Of a stretch of 38,485 bases of DNA, positions 17,988-27,932 are shown one piece after another. Each line of letters starts with the position of its first letter. Positions within the stretch are counted from its first letter, which is position 1. A model generated the notes under the pieces. It saw nothing but the letters and a program-made list of their open reading frames with translations. It made no database searches and was not told the DNA's origin. This stretch comes from a virus. Location of the stretch: the IMG/VR virus record IMGVR_UViG_3300034284_001753, positions 1 through 38,485 of that record; one strand, given 5' to 3'. The position numbers and the translations under genes are program-made.

Positions 17988-20900
17988 TTATTGATCGGAT
18001 TCTTGAAGGGCAACAACGTTTGTCGTTGCCGTTGGTGAAATGGAAACTTGCGTAAACCATGGCTTGTAAGCAGGGCTGCCACTGGCATTTCTTGCCTCTA
18101 TGGCAACAGACCCTGTGTATTGAAAATCGAAGTTTAAGGTTGTACCCGCGCCGCAAGATGCTTGTTGCAGCAAGGCCCCCGTGTCCACCCGCGTCACCTT
18201 GACCCGCGATTGCGGAACAAGATTGGTGATGTTGACCAGAGACCCGGGAAGGGGGTGCTGGATTTGCTGATCCGTCGCATTGGTCTGGATGCCCGCCGAA
18301 AACCCGGTTGTAAGCGTACCCGCTGCGGCCAAGGTCGCGCGGCACCGGATTTGCAAGAGATAGCCATTGGTCGGGCTGACCGCGACGTTGACCGGCGAGA
18401 AGCTGATTGTACCGCTTGCGCCAAGCGGGTTGGAAATGAAAGCATTGGAGACGGTAATCACGTTCCCGGCGATGTTGGTGATGGTCGTGTCCTGCGGCAG
18501 CCGGAAGGTGCTGTGCTGGATAAAATCTCCAATCTGCGGCTGGCGGGTCAGGGCGGCCAGATCGGCCGTACTCACCGTTACTGTGGTAGCACCGTTTGCT
18601 GGGTCGCCGCCCTGCGTCCGAACCGTATTCGCAAGGAACGTCCAGGACGCGCCAAAACCGCCGCCCGTGTCGATCTTGTATTCCCAGATCAGGTTCTGAA
18701 CATCTGTCCCGCCGCACGATCCACCGCCACCGAAAGCGGTGTGGCCATAGAAGCGATAGGGCGAAGTCCAAACCACTTCATCCGTCAGTTTCGAGAGAAC
18801 GATGCTCCCGTTTCCGGTGTAGCCAGAGCCGGTTCCAAACGTCCCAGAAAGTTGACTTGCTGAAGCGGCGGTCGGCTCGTTCGCCATGACCGAGATGCGC
18901 CCTGTAGTGGTGGAGTTGTAAGCATCATCCCAATGCGTCCCGTTGCAGTTTGCAAAGCCGCGCCGGAAATTCGACCAGCGTGCGCCTCGGCTTGTAATTG
19001 ACTGTCCGCTCAAATCGAAAAACTGCGATCCAGTCGCCCAAACGTCGAACATTTCAATCAGAGGCATGGTTTGGGTGAACGACACCGGCCCGATGCGATT
19101 GTTCGTGGTGTAAATACGCCGAAACGTCGCCCGAGAACCCGGCCCACCGTTCAAAATATAGCCCATTGGATTAACAGAACCGCAATCATACGGCGCAGTC
19201 GGTGTGCCGATATTGGAGATTTTTAAATTAGTGAAGTACCCCGCAGCTAGGTTCACGATCTGGTCGTACGGGTGCACATTGGGCAGTCCGCCAAGCGATG
19301 CGAAGCCGTCAATTTCGATGTTCGTGCCGGTGACGGCGAAAGCCTGACTCGCCATTGCTGGTGTGCCGCCCGTCATGACATCCGCGTATTTGAAATTCTT
19401 GATTAGGATGTTTGAGTTTCCTGCCGCGATTGAAGTCTGGCCGTTAATGACTTCGCAGTCCTCCAGAACGCAGTTCGACATCCCCAAGTTCACAGTAACA
19501 AAATTACCAATCGCACTGGCCGGAACCCTCTGGGAAATGCCCTGCCATCTTGCGATCAGGTCAAATCGGCAGCGACGAAACTCGACATTTGTAGTGTTCC
19601 CTGCTGAGAAAACCCCCGCGTTACTGCGGCGCGTGAACCGGCTATCCGTAGCGCCCCCGGCGAAGGCGTTTGCAAAGGAAAGTGCCACAGTGGCGGAGGC
19701 AATCAGGCCCACGCCGACGCAGCAGTTGGTAATTGATGTGCTGCCAATAAACTGTGTGGTGCAGCTATCGGAAATCACCATGTTGCCAGTGTTAAACCAA
19801 TTCAGCACAGCGCCCTTCACCGTGGGGCCGGGGTTGCCGGATTGGAAATAATACCGCGTGTTGAGCGCGGTCAGCATCGGCGCGAAATTATCTACCGGCT
19901 GAGTGGTGGACAGGAATACGTTGGGTATCCTGACCTTGCAGCCCGAAGGCGGCTTGAAACCGGCATTGTTCGCCCCGCGAAGCGCAAGCTGCACCGTCCC
20001 CGCTATCGGATCCACACCGCAATGTTTTCCGCGTACATCCGTCGGGATGAAGGAGAAAGTCGCCATTTCCAGCCGCGACAGGGCGATATAAACGCCTTCC
20101 GTAGCACTGCCCGTGAAAGACGGAAGGCCGGTCACATAGGTCGGGGTCGCGGAGTTTGAGGTCGCGATAATGCACTGGCCGGTTTGCCCCGCGCCTGTGA
20201 GGTTGATCGTGACGTTTACCCGATACCAGCCGTTACCTAGAGCCGTGATGGAGGATGATGTGCCGGTCGGGCTGCCGACATTGGGGATTGCACTGAGCGT
20301 CCCCGCGTCCAAATCCACCAGCACACCGAAGCGGTCGGCACTGCCATTTGCGGCGAACTGCACCACGGCCCATTGCCGCGTCTCACGCTTCAGGATGGCC
20401 GAGAAGGTGTAGGTGCCCGATGGGAAGGCAGTGTTGTATCCACTCAGGGCAAAGGACGCATTATGCACACCCGTTGCTGCCGTTTCCCGCAGGCGTTCCG
20501 CCGCTGGATAAGGAAACGCAGAAATAGCATTCCTTGTCAGGGTCGCATTGGTGGCGGTCAGGGCTTCGTTGACGGTGTGGTGGCCGTTCCAAATGTCGCC
20601 TGCGTTGGCATACCACTCATACACACCCGACCCCGGCGCAGTCTCGATCTGAATGCCACCCAATTCTTCGCGCACCGGCAGCGTGAAAGTCTGGTTATCC
20701 GCGCCGTTCGTTGTTCCAAGGTCGTACCAGTCGCCATCGACAACGCAGGATGCCAAGCGAGGCACAACCATGGAAACGCTTGTGGTGCCTACGGTTCGCG
20801 CGACCACCTGAATAGCGCCGCGTTTGCCTGCATTCGTCGCAACAATCGTAGCACCACCCGGCAAAGTGATTGTCTCGCCTGCCTGAAAATTCCCGGTCTT

Positions 20901-21305
20901 TGACCGCAGCTTGATGTAGCCCGAAGCAGGCATGGCACCGCCCGCCGTGGCGGGGTCAAACGATCCGCTGGCCCATACACGGGTCAACTCGCCTGTCGCG
21001 CCGCTGGTGCCGCCTGTAACGCCATTGCTGCCAAGCGCCGCCTGTGTCGGCACGTTGCCGGAAGACGAAGCGAAGGGCACTTCCCAAACCTTGGTGCCGT
21101 CAATCAGCACCGACCCGCCCAGCGTCGAGGATAGCGTGACGATACCGAAAGCCGCCGCCTGCTGGTTAATTTGCGTGTCAGCATCAATTTTTAATGCACC
21201 ACCATTGATTGTGATGCTCTCACCATCCAGCAAACCCGAGATCAACGCGTCATCATAATTGATCGGCGATGCAGGCGTTCCCGTTGTGATAGTCTGATTG
21301 GCCAT
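17988..21305 (-). CDS. Tailspike or tail-fibre protein, chimeric
   Basis: A large beta-rich protein of 1105 residues. It starts MANQTITTGTPASPINYDDA and has a central part typical of right-handed beta-helices: a series of short strands with repeated Asn/Ile/Gly (VLEDCEVINGQTSIAAGNSN; NILIKNFKYADVMTG; NIEIDGFASLGG). This fits a receptor-binding or polysaccharide-binding spike. The codons for about residues 44-1040 are clearly GC-rich, unlike the AT-leaning first 43 and last 65 residues and all neighbours. The foreign centre thus sits between native ends, perhaps exchanged by recombination. No catalytic residues can be named. Confidence 0.85.
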   Translation of the reverse strand: MANQTITTGTPASPINYDDALISGLLDGESITINGGALKIDADTQINQQAAAFGIVTLSSTLGGSVLIDGTKVWEVPFASSSGNVPTQAALGSNGVTGGTSGATGELTRVWASGSFDPATAGGAMPASGYIKLRSKTGNFQAGETITLPGGATIVATNAGKRGAIQVVARTVGTTSVSMVVPRLASCVVDGDWYDLGTTNGADNQTFTLPVREELGGIQIETAPGSGVYEWYANAGDIWNGHHTVNEALTATNATLTRNAISAFPYPAAERLRETAATGVHNASFALSGYNTAFPSGTYTFSAILKRETRQWAVVQFAANGSADRFGVLVDLDAGTLSAIPNVGSPTGTSSSITALGNGWYRVNVTINLTGAGQTGQCIIATSNSATPTYVTGLPSFTGSATEGVYIALSRLEMATFSFIPTDVRGKHCGVDPIAGTVQLALRGANNAGFKPPSGCKVRIPNVFLSTTQPVDNFAPMLTALNTRYYFQSGNPGPTVKGAVLNWFNTGNMVISDSCTTQFIGSTSITNCCVGVGLIASATVALSFANAFAGGATDSRFTRRSNAGVFSAGNTTNVEFRRCRFDLIARWQGISQRVPASAIGNFVTVNLGMSNCVLEDCEVINGQTSIAAGNSNILIKNFKYADVMTGGTPAMASQAFAVTGTNIEIDGFASLGGLPNVHPYDQIVNLAAGYFTNLKISNIGTPTAPYDCGSVNPMGYILNGGPGSRATFRRIYTTNNRIGPVSFTQTMPLIEMFDVWATGSQFFDLSGQSITSRGARWSNFRRGFANCNGTHWDDAYNSTTTGRISVMANEPTAASASQLSGTFGTGSGYTGNGSIVLSKLTDEVVWTSPYRFYGHTAFGGGGSCGGTDVQNLIWEYKIDTGGGFGASWTFLANTVRTQGGDPANGATTVTVSTADLAALTRQPQIGDFIQHSTFRLPQDTTITNIAGNVITVSNAFISNPLGASGTISFSPVNVAVSPTNGYLLQIRCRATLAAAGTLTTGFSAGIQTNATDQQIQHPLPGSLVNITNLVPQSRVKVTRVDTGALLQQASCGAGTTLNFDFQYTGSVAIEARNASGSPAYKPWFTQVSISPTATTNVVALQESDQ
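18180..21175. other. GC-rich foreign segment in tailspike gene
   Basis: Between about 18180 and 21175 the base composition changes sharply to high GC, with many GCC, GGC and CGC codons. The flanks and the rest of the window lean to AT. The borders are approximate and lie within the tailspike frame, so the transfer replaced only the inner part of the protein. Confidence 0.75.
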
Positions 21306-21314
21306 GAAAACCTA

Positions 21315-21701
21315 TTAACGGCTAGTGGTAAATAATTTTTTAACTCTTGGTATCAAACCAAAAGCCAACGAAAGAATAATAAAACCTACAGAAAGATTTA
21401 CAAGATCAAAGTTTTTGATTGATAACACAATACAAAAAAAAGCCCCAACACACTGAAATGTCCAGTCCACAAAAGAATCTTTAAACGCACCACCACGCAG
21501 CAAATCCGCGCTTTCTTTTAATCCAGCAAAAACAACAGCAGGAAGAATACTGAAATACAAAGGCAATACTTGTATGGCAATACAAGTGATAAGAACACCT
21601 ATGGTAAAATGCCCTGTCTGGTTAGTCACCCAGCCATACCAATCAAGTTTTTGATCGTCTGGTGTTTTTAATGTCTCAAGGATAAGGGACAATAAACTCA
21701 T
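21315..21701 (-). CDS. Membrane protein in the tail region, 128 aa
   Basis: Three hydrophobic regions are visible, about residues 32-60, 80-96 and 101-117. GHFTIGVLITCIA and AVVFAGLKESADLLRGG form a pattern seen in small phage and bacterial membrane proteins with conserved His and Lys-Glu. It lies between spike and small tail genes and overlaps the upstream gene by 4 bases. It may be an accessory holin, an envelope-modifying protein or a late superinfection factor; none is proven. Confidence 0.68.
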   Translation of the reverse strand: MSLLSLILETLKTPDDQKLDWYGWVTNQTGHFTIGVLITCIAIQVLPLYFSILPAVVFAGLKESADLLRGGAFKDSFVDWTFQCVGAFFCIVLSIKNFDLVNLSVGFIILSLAFGLIPRVKKLFTTSR

Positions 21702-22009
21702 ATTGTGGCTGCTTGAATAAACATGCCATCAATCTGTTCACTTGTTAGCGAAAGCAAAGACCCGAATGCCGAAACAAGAGGATCGTTTCTTTCCACAGTC
21801 GTCAAATTTGCCCAACGTATTTTAATGGCCGCATTCTCTGCCGCCGTGCCACTAAGCAAAGCACTAAACGCCGTTGGAAATATCGTTCTATCCGTGGCCT
21901 CTGCCTCCGTTATAAAGCCCATGGCCTGCAACACAATTAGCATCTGCGTGGCTGTGATGGTTGAAATAGGAGGCTTGTAAAGGCTATTATTAATTGTGAT
22001 AATTGTCAT
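21698..22009 (-). CDS. Small tail-region protein, 103 aa
   Basis: It starts MTIITINNSLYKPPISTITA, with a helical centre (ATQMLIVLQAMGFITEAEAT) and an Ala/Ser/Leu-rich end (PLVSAFGSLLSLTSEQID). It overlaps both neighbours by 4 bases, so it is translated with them. Small proteins with this layout occur near phage tail-fibre genes and may aid fibre assembly. The role is uncertain. Confidence 0.7.
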   Translation of the reverse strand: MTIITINNSLYKPPISTITATQMLIVLQAMGFITEAEATDRTIFPTAFSALLSGTAAENAAIKIRWANLTTVERNDPLVSAFGSLLSLTSEQIDGMFIQAATI

Positions 22010-22260
22010 AAACCACCATTTTCAGGAAAATTATTGCTTTCAGCACCAATTCCATCTGTTAAAAGATTAACATCGACATCCCAATAATTTCTTGTACTAC
22101 GATCGGGCAAATCTTGAATATCGATTATTTTAAAAGATTTCCCTTCAGGAACATCTTTTAGAGCAATCGCTTGTATTCCATAAACAGACAAAGCTTCTTC
22201 TGTTGGATAAATCACAGCAATACCACCTTCGTCTTTTTTATAAATAATGCATTGGTTCAT
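22006..22260 (-). CDS. Small tail-fibre-associated protein, 84 aa
   Basis: It starts MNQCIIYKKDEGGIAVIYPT and continues with IALKDVPEGKSFKIIDIQDLP, a pattern common in short proteins adjacent to tail-fibre genes of tailed phages, where they may help assemble or cap fibres. Soluble and acidic-neutral. It follows the fibre gene (22270-23412) by 9 bases and overlaps the next gene (ATGA). Confidence 0.7.
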   Translation of the reverse strand: MNQCIIYKKDEGGIAVIYPTEEALSVYGIQAIALKDVPEGKSFKIIDIQDLPDRSTRNYWDVDVNLLTDGIGAESNNFPENGGL

Positions 22261-22269
22261 TAATGTCTC

Positions 22270-23412
22270 CTATCTAAAAATTGCTGCATAAACCAGACCT
22301 TTATCTTCAAGTGTTGCATTAGTGCTTCTAAGCACAACACTAAATGCCGACGTTGTTACAGTCCCGTCTGTAACATTAATACAATTTGACAGTAAATCAC
22401 CTGTACCCCTGCCTACGCTTAAACTAATACTATAATTTATATCAGGCATGGCTTCTGATAAATTAATTCCATAACTTCCAGTACCAAAATCCGTAACACT
22501 AGACACATTGCCGCTAGAACGAATTGTTACTGTGCCTGTCCCGTTAAAATTAACCCATGCTCGACAAGCGTATTCTGGATAAAGTAACGTTGAAACAACA
22601 GGTATAGCACTTCTTTTAGAGCCATCATCAGTTATCGCCATTCTTAAAACACGACGATCCATAGATCGAGAACCACTAGGTGTTGTATAAAATTCAAATC
22701 TGGAACCGCCATTGGTTTGATGAACACTAATGAAGCTACTATCTACTGTGGATAAATTGTTTGAAAAATCAATAAACGAGGCTGTTTGAGAAATAGCAGA
22801 ATCGTTATTATTTCCAATACGCACACCTTGTGAAACCCCGCCGTATCTCCCAAATTCACTGAATCCACGGACATCTAATTTTGCACTTGGCGATGTTGTA
22901 CCTATTCCCACGCTTCCAGAAGAATCCCAATAAGGACCATTTGTAGATAATTTTGATGGCGTCACAGAACCATCAGCCAGTTTTGTATTAGTAACAGCCC
23001 CATCTCTAATATTCATTGCAAATTGATCTAAAAAATTAATCTCAACCCGCGATAGATTGCTTGTCAAAGTCCCACTATCCAAAACAACCGTCACCGTCGT
23101 ATTGGGAGAAGAATACGCACTAGAAGCCACATACCCGTAAAACGTGCCCATAATTGCACCATACATGCGGATACGACGACCCACACCATAAAATGCCGTC
23201 ACGTCCGTAGGAATCGTGAACGATGTGGCACTAACGTAGGTAGGAACGTGGCCTAAATCACACCATCCACCGCTTTCGTAAAACGAACGTGTGTCTGCCA
23301 TCAGTTGACGCATGGTATTGTTCACCAAACCCGCCGCCATGCCCTCTGGTGCCCCGTTAGGAGGCGTTAGAGTGTTGTTGGCCGCTGTTGTGCTGTAATC
23401 CTTAATCGGCAT
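22270..23412 (-). CDS. Tail fibre protein, 380 aa
   Basis: The N-terminal part (MPIKDYSTTAANNTLTPPNG, about residues 1-130) with GWCDLGHVPTYVSATSFTIP resembles virion-binding ends of podophage fibres. A middle region carries KLADGSVTPSKLSTNG and GSVGIGTTSPSAKLDVRG, a short repeat often found before the C-terminal fibre part. The C-terminal half is beta-rich. A fibre role next to the 1105-aa spike is likely. Codon use matches the rest of the phage. Confidence 0.82.
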   Translation of the reverse strand: MPIKDYSTTAANNTLTPPNGAPEGMAAGLVNNTMRQLMADTRSFYESGGWCDLGHVPTYVSATSFTIPTDVTAFYGVGRRIRMYGAIMGTFYGYVASSAYSSPNTTVTVVLDSGTLTSNLSRVEINFLDQFAMNIRDGAVTNTKLADGSVTPSKLSTNGPYWDSSGSVGIGTTSPSAKLDVRGFSEFGRYGGVSQGVRIGNNNDSAISQTASFIDFSNNLSTVDSSFISVHQTNGGSRFEFYTTPSGSRSMDRRVLRMAITDDGSKRSAIPVVSTLLYPEYACRAWVNFNGTGTVTIRSSGNVSSVTDFGTGSYGINLSEAMPDINYSISLSVGRGTGDLLSNCINVTDGTVTTSAFSVVLRSTNATLEDKGLVYAAIFR

Positions 23413-23415
23413 TAT

Positions 23416-25626
23416 TTACTCTCCTGTGATTTCTCTAGCCGTTGCCTGACCCGCTTGTAAACTGATAAGTTTATCAATCAAACGCTGTTCAGCCGTTGAG
23501 TTCTGTTTTACCCTGCCAAGAGCTACCAACGTATCGCGCATTGCTTTGCTTTGATAAATACGACCACCCACTGCCACTGCACCTGCCACACCCATTAAAG
23601 ACTGTGTTAGACCTGGTAAAAGACTACCAAAACCTGCTGCACCAAGTGTTCCAACACCCATTTGCAATGGCGTTGACTTTGCATATTTCCCAGAACGTTT
23701 TGTCGCCTGCAATGCACGTTTTAACCCTTCAATGGCATCCTGTTCTTGCTTAGAAAAAAATGTTTTGATCTGATTTTGCCTTTGGGACAAAGACTCAAGA
23801 AATTTATCAGGATCAATGCTCTCTTCACCTTTGAGTTTTGAACGCGCCATCATGTCTTCCACAATAACACTTTTTGCACTCTGCTTTCCTTTATTATCAA
23901 GATACTTAGCAAGAATTTCTACTTCACTTGCATTTTTACTTAATAAGATATTTTTAGCAGATTCAGGGACAATGTCTCCTTTATTCATAATGCTGGATAA
24001 AGACGTTTTTTTGACCTCTTTGCCAAGGGTTTGCAATTCTTGATTGCCAATTTGCCATTTTTTATAATCCGCAGGACTTTTGGATTTTAAAAAGTTTCCC
24101 ATATCCTCTTTTAAGGAAGGATAAAATAGGTTTTCAAAATCAAGCGCACCTGGATCGTTGGCCACAAACTTTTTACTGTATGTATCCCTGACATTTTCTA
24201 AAGCATTCAGCCCTTTGTTTTCTGCCGCTTGCGCTCGCATTCCGAGAAGTTCTTCTCTCATTTTAGAAAATTGACCAGGACCTCTTTTCATTTCTGTTTC
24301 ATAATTAGGCTGTATTTCAGCTAACTTTTTATCAATGGCCTCTGTCAATTTTGGTGTGGGAATAGATATTTCTTGACCAGCGATTGTATCCATCTGGTTT
24401 TGTAATTTTTGAAGATTTGCTTTTTTTTTCGAGATTTCATTTGAAATACGATTTTTCTTTGCAACATCTATTGGAACACCGTCCACAGTTGTTGAAGGCG
24501 TGGCATTCAATTCATTTTCTAAATCTACAATATCTTTTTGATATTTATACACTTTGTTAGAAATTGTCTTGGAATTACCAATTAACTCTTCTGCTGTATT
24601 GTATTTTGGTCTTTGCAAAACACGGTTTTTAAGGTTATCAAACTTTTCTATCATTTTGCCGTGTTTGTCTTTAACCTGTGTGGTTATATCTTGTAACCAA
24701 GCAGAATTGGATTCTGCTTCAGGAACATATTGACGCACAAAATCTTCCGCTGTTTTTTGTCTGGCTTCTTGTGTTTTAACCAAACCGCCACCCGTACCAA
24801 CAAGAGGAACAATATCAGATGCCGCTTCAAGTTTTTTTCCAGCCCAAGATTGAGGGGGAAACACACTTGTGGTCCTAATGGGTATGTTGGCTTCTTTGCC
24901 TGCCTGTATGACCTTTTCTGCCTCTGTGATGGGGCCTTTCTTGGCACCACCTACAAGGGCCCTGCCTACATTTGTAACGGCACCCACACCCTTTTCTAAT
25001 GTGGCACCAAGAGGACCAGCAATAGCAGCCGTCTCAAGGCCACGCTGGGCAGCTTGTGGCACCGTTTCACCTTCCTGCAAGTTCTGTGTGGCTCTAAAGG
25101 CTTCCACGGGCGCACTTACCAGAGCATACTTTGCTGCACGTTCCAAAAACGGCGCACTCTTGTTAATCCATCCAGCCACACGAGCAGGTGTTGCTGCTAT
25201 GGATGTAGCAACACCACCAGCCAAACCAGACAAAGCGGTTGTGGTTCCATACTCTTTTTCACCACCTGCCAACTGTGCCTTTTCAAAAGCAGCTTGCCGT
25301 TCGTATTCTGGTAAAAAATCTTTGCCTTCCGTAAACAACGCAGGTGCCGCTCTAAACGCCGCAATGGCATCTCTTCCAAGGCCAAGTGTTGCTTCATTAA
25401 CAAAACTTCTCATGCCCGCAGCCAGCCGACCCTGTTCTTGATAAGCAGGCTTTTGCATTTCTTCAGCAAGGCCAACAGGCTGCTGTGGCATCTGTTGGGA
25501 TGGTTCATAATAAGATGGCTTATAATTTTGACGGAAATACTCTTCCGCTTGCTGCTGGGTTGCACCCTCTGGACCATTGATCTCATAAAACTGACCATCA
25601 GGGCCCTTTACTTGAAACTTAGGCAT
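23416..25626 (-). CDS. Large internal virion or ejection protein
   Basis: 736 residues. ATG 25626, which overlaps the upstream stop (TGATG), is preferred over an upstream frame at 25659. It starts MPKFQVKGPDGQFYEINGPE, a short domain common to podophage internal proteins, followed by a helix-rich body with Ala/Gly hydrophobic stretches (TALSGLAGGVATSIAATPAR), charged coiled coils (about 330-560), and a hydrophobic Gly/Leu-rich segment near the C-terminus (GVGTLGAAGFGSLLPGL). Such proteins are ejected into the host to form a channel for DNA. I see no lytic transglycosylase motif. Confidence 0.78.
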   Translation of the reverse strand: MPKFQVKGPDGQFYEINGPEGATQQQAEEYFRQNYKPSYYEPSQQMPQQPVGLAEEMQKPAYQEQGRLAAGMRSFVNEATLGLGRDAIAAFRAAPALFTEGKDFLPEYERQAAFEKAQLAGGEKEYGTTTALSGLAGGVATSIAATPARVAGWINKSAPFLERAAKYALVSAPVEAFRATQNLQEGETVPQAAQRGLETAAIAGPLGATLEKGVGAVTNVGRALVGGAKKGPITEAEKVIQAGKEANIPIRTTSVFPPQSWAGKKLEAASDIVPLVGTGGGLVKTQEARQKTAEDFVRQYVPEAESNSAWLQDITTQVKDKHGKMIEKFDNLKNRVLQRPKYNTAEELIGNSKTISNKVYKYQKDIVDLENELNATPSTTVDGVPIDVAKKNRISNEISKKKANLQKLQNQMDTIAGQEISIPTPKLTEAIDKKLAEIQPNYETEMKRGPGQFSKMREELLGMRAQAAENKGLNALENVRDTYSKKFVANDPGALDFENLFYPSLKEDMGNFLKSKSPADYKKWQIGNQELQTLGKEVKKTSLSSIMNKGDIVPESAKNILLSKNASEVEILAKYLDNKGKQSAKSVIVEDMMARSKLKGEESIDPDKFLESLSQRQNQIKTFFSKQEQDAIEGLKRALQATKRSGKYAKSTPLQMGVGTLGAAGFGSLLPGLTQSLMGVAGAVAVGGRIYQSKAMRDTLVALGRVKQNSTAEQRLIDKLISLQAGQATAREITGE

Positions 25627-26789
25627 CACTGGCCCCCAATTACAGGAGGCATACTCCATTGAGGTGATGACCCAGGAAGTTGAGGTTGTGTATTAAGTTT
25701 TTTCTTTAGATTTTCTTGGCCTTTTTTAATAACATCTTTAATAATTTTTAAACTTTCTCTTGCCTGTTTAGGATCTTGGGCAGATTTTAGGTTTATAAAA
25801 GCCTGCGATCCTCTCTCACCCTCAACAGTCGCAATGTTACCTGCTCCACGCAGACGATCATACATTTCAAGAAAAGATTGATTTTCAATTTGATCTCGAA
25901 GGTTTTTTGCATTTGCAGCAGGCCCCCATGGAAGAGACGGACCAGCACCCGTTCCACCCTGTAAAGCCTTTCCAAGAGAAGGTGCACCAAAAATTGCATC
26001 AAACCCTTCTGAATTTTCAAGTCTTTGAATGGTGTCTAGTAAGTAATTAGAGTTTAACTCAATGGTAGGAGCATCCAGTTGCAATTTACCTTGTTCTGTA
26101 CCCATAGATCTAGCATAAGCATTTTCATACATGTCCGAAGGACTAGAACGTTTCATATTTATATAAGCTTCTTTTTGCTCTGGAGTCATGTTTTGATAAA
26201 CCAGCCACTCTTTAACGGCTGCTGGCATATCCCCCATACCACCACCCTGACGGGCTTTATATTCTTCCAAAGCCCTCTGATTGCCGTATTGCATATTCTG
26301 CAACTGAACTTGTTGGGCAAATTTACGTTCGGCATCCTGCGCATTGATTCTATCGGTCATCTGCTGTTTAATAGTGCCTAAAGGGTCCACAGTCGCCGAT
26401 AAACGATATTGTTCTGGCAAATTCTGCGCTGCTTGAGCCGCCGTATCATATGTCATGGCCTCGCGTTGAAGGTTCAGTCTTTGTAAATTATCTTGAAGCT
26501 GCTGACGTGCTAAAATAGCATTTTGCTTTTGCTCTTCCCTTTGCAATTCCTCTTGCTTTCGTCTTTCATCCATAAAAGCAAGGCCACCACGGCCTATGCT
26601 TTCCCCAAGACTATAGCCTTGCTCGCTATCCGTTAGCATGGTTAATCCCATTTTCATCAACGAATTGCCAAAAGCAGGATTGTTAAAAATGGATTTGCTT
26701 TGCTGAGATTGACCCATGGATTGCTGCTGTTGGGGCTGCTGCTGCAACGCCTGTGCCAACATATCCTGATAAGAAGGAATCATTGCCAT
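25626..26789 (-). CDS. Ejection-type internal virion protein, 387 aa
   Basis: It starts with a very Gln-rich segment (ALQQQPQQQQSMGQSQQSKS, residues 14-33), followed by helical, Gln/Glu-rich coiled-coil sequence (RRKQEELQREEQKQNAILAR) and a Pro/Gly-rich end. It resembles internal proteins of P22-like podophages in position and composition (second of three). Likely packaged in the head and ejected with DNA. The stop overlaps the next start by one base. Confidence 0.72.
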   Translation of the reverse strand: MAMIPSYQDMLAQALQQQPQQQQSMGQSQQSKSIFNNPAFGNSLMKMGLTMLTDSEQGYSLGESIGRGGLAFMDERRKQEELQREEQKQNAILARQQLQDNLQRLNLQREAMTYDTAAQAAQNLPEQYRLSATVDPLGTIKQQMTDRINAQDAERKFAQQVQLQNMQYGNQRALEEYKARQGGGMGDMPAAVKEWLVYQNMTPEQKEAYINMKRSSPSDMYENAYARSMGTEQGKLQLDAPTIELNSNYLLDTIQRLENSEGFDAIFGAPSLGKALQGGTGAGPSLPWGPAANAKNLRDQIENQSFLEMYDRLRGAGNIATVEGERGSQAFINLKSAQDPKQARESLKIIKDVIKKGQENLKKKLNTQPQLPGSSPQWSMPPVIGGQ

Positions 26790-26792
26790 AAT

Positions 26793-27929
26793 CTACCCCA
26801 AAAATCCTCTTGAACCATACCAGCCACCCATAGACGTTGGAGCCTTTTGACCACCACCACCAAATAACGAACCCCACAAACTGCCAGAAGATGTTTGAGG
26901 TTGCGTATAGTTATAATTGACCAAACCACCTGGTGAATACGCTTGTTGCGCCGTACTGTCCTCACCACCAAACACACTGCCTAATTGTTGCCCACCTTGA
27001 GCACCCGCAGAACCACCCATAAAAGCACCTCCCAATGTCAAAGCACCTCCCATTAACTTGCCAAAAGTACTGCCTTTTTTATAGGGCGTGGCCGTTGACG
27101 TAACATTCGTACCAGGAATATACGCAGTTTGTAAATTTTGGTTAAATTGCGATAAACGATTTTGTTCCTTATTTTGTTCAAAATTAAACCGATCCATCTG
27201 ATCTTGAAGGGCCATACGCTTTTCTTCTTCCAGCATCTGTCCCTGAGACAAAAGACCCTGCGCTCGTCTTTGCGTAATGCCAGACAACGCTGAACCCGCA
27301 TTTTGCGCCATTAAAGCAGGACTATACGCCAACTCCTCATACGTCGGTGCAAGACCTAAAGCATTTTGCTGATTTACTCGCTCTTGTTGATAATTTTTTA
27401 ACGCAACACCAGAAAGATTGTCCGCAAGTTCACGCGAAAAATCCCGCCCCGATGTCGCTAAACCCTGCTGAAAATCCGATCCCCCAAAAGCCCCAGAACG
27501 CCCATAACCCGCCCTCAATGACGGCAACACATTTTCGTTATAAGATTGCTCAGAACGCCTTGCAATCACGTCCATGTAATTCTGCAATTCAGGCGTAATG
27601 CCCAAATAATCGCCTTGCAACGTCCTCTGCAACTGATCCTGAGCCGCTCTCGATGTAGACGATAACCCACCTTGAGCCTGATTGTACAGTGCCCGTGTCG
27701 CCGCCTCTTCCTCAGGGGAAACAGCCTGACCCAAAAGATCAATGCCCTGGCGCGTTGGGTCCGAATAACTTACATACGTTTGACCAGGGAAAAATTGCTG
27801 AGGCCCTTGATCGTATAGCCTTCTCGCCTCCCCAGCCGAAAACTCTAACTGAGGATTTAAATACGCAGGAGCGGAAGTTGTCGTGGTTGCGGTGCTAACC
27901 CCTTTTTTGCCTTTAAAAATACCACCCAT
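26793..27929 (-). CDS. Ejection-type internal virion protein, 378 aa
   Basis: First of three internal-protein genes. It starts MGGIFKGKKGVSTATTTTSA, has long helical Gln/Asn/Arg-rich sequence (YMDVIARRSEQSYNENVLPS; MLEEEKRMALQDQMDRFNFE), a Gly/Ala-rich hydrophobic patch (GKLMGGALTLGGAFMGGSAG, about 289-308) that could enter a membrane, and a Gly/Ser-rich end. The composition fits podophage ejection proteins. Exact counterpart (gp7/gp14-like) cannot be assigned. Confidence 0.74.
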   Translation of the reverse strand: MGGIFKGKKGVSTATTTTSAPAYLNPQLEFSAGEARRLYDQGPQQFFPGQTYVSYSDPTRQGIDLLGQAVSPEEEAATRALYNQAQGGLSSTSRAAQDQLQRTLQGDYLGITPELQNYMDVIARRSEQSYNENVLPSLRAGYGRSGAFGGSDFQQGLATSGRDFSRELADNLSGVALKNYQQERVNQQNALGLAPTYEELAYSPALMAQNAGSALSGITQRRAQGLLSQGQMLEEEKRMALQDQMDRFNFEQNKEQNRLSQFNQNLQTAYIPGTNVTSTATPYKKGSTFGKLMGGALTLGGAFMGGSAGAQGGQQLGSVFGGEDSTAQQAYSPGGLVNYNYTQPQTSSGSLWGSLFGGGGQKAPTSMGGWYGSRGFLG

Positions 27930-27932
27930 ACA

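Noticed and set aside
18162-20903. Several long ORFs on the opposite strand and in other frames of the tailspike gene
   Set aside because: High GC removes stop codons by chance; the frames have Arg/Pro-heavy composition, no ribosome-binding sites and no promoter. The tailspike frame explains the sequence.
24869-25441. 190-aa plus-strand ORF opposite the large ejection protein
   Set aside because: Composition (Ala/Ser/Pro/Cys) is that of an antisense shadow. No initiation signals, and it lies wholly within a well-supported gene.
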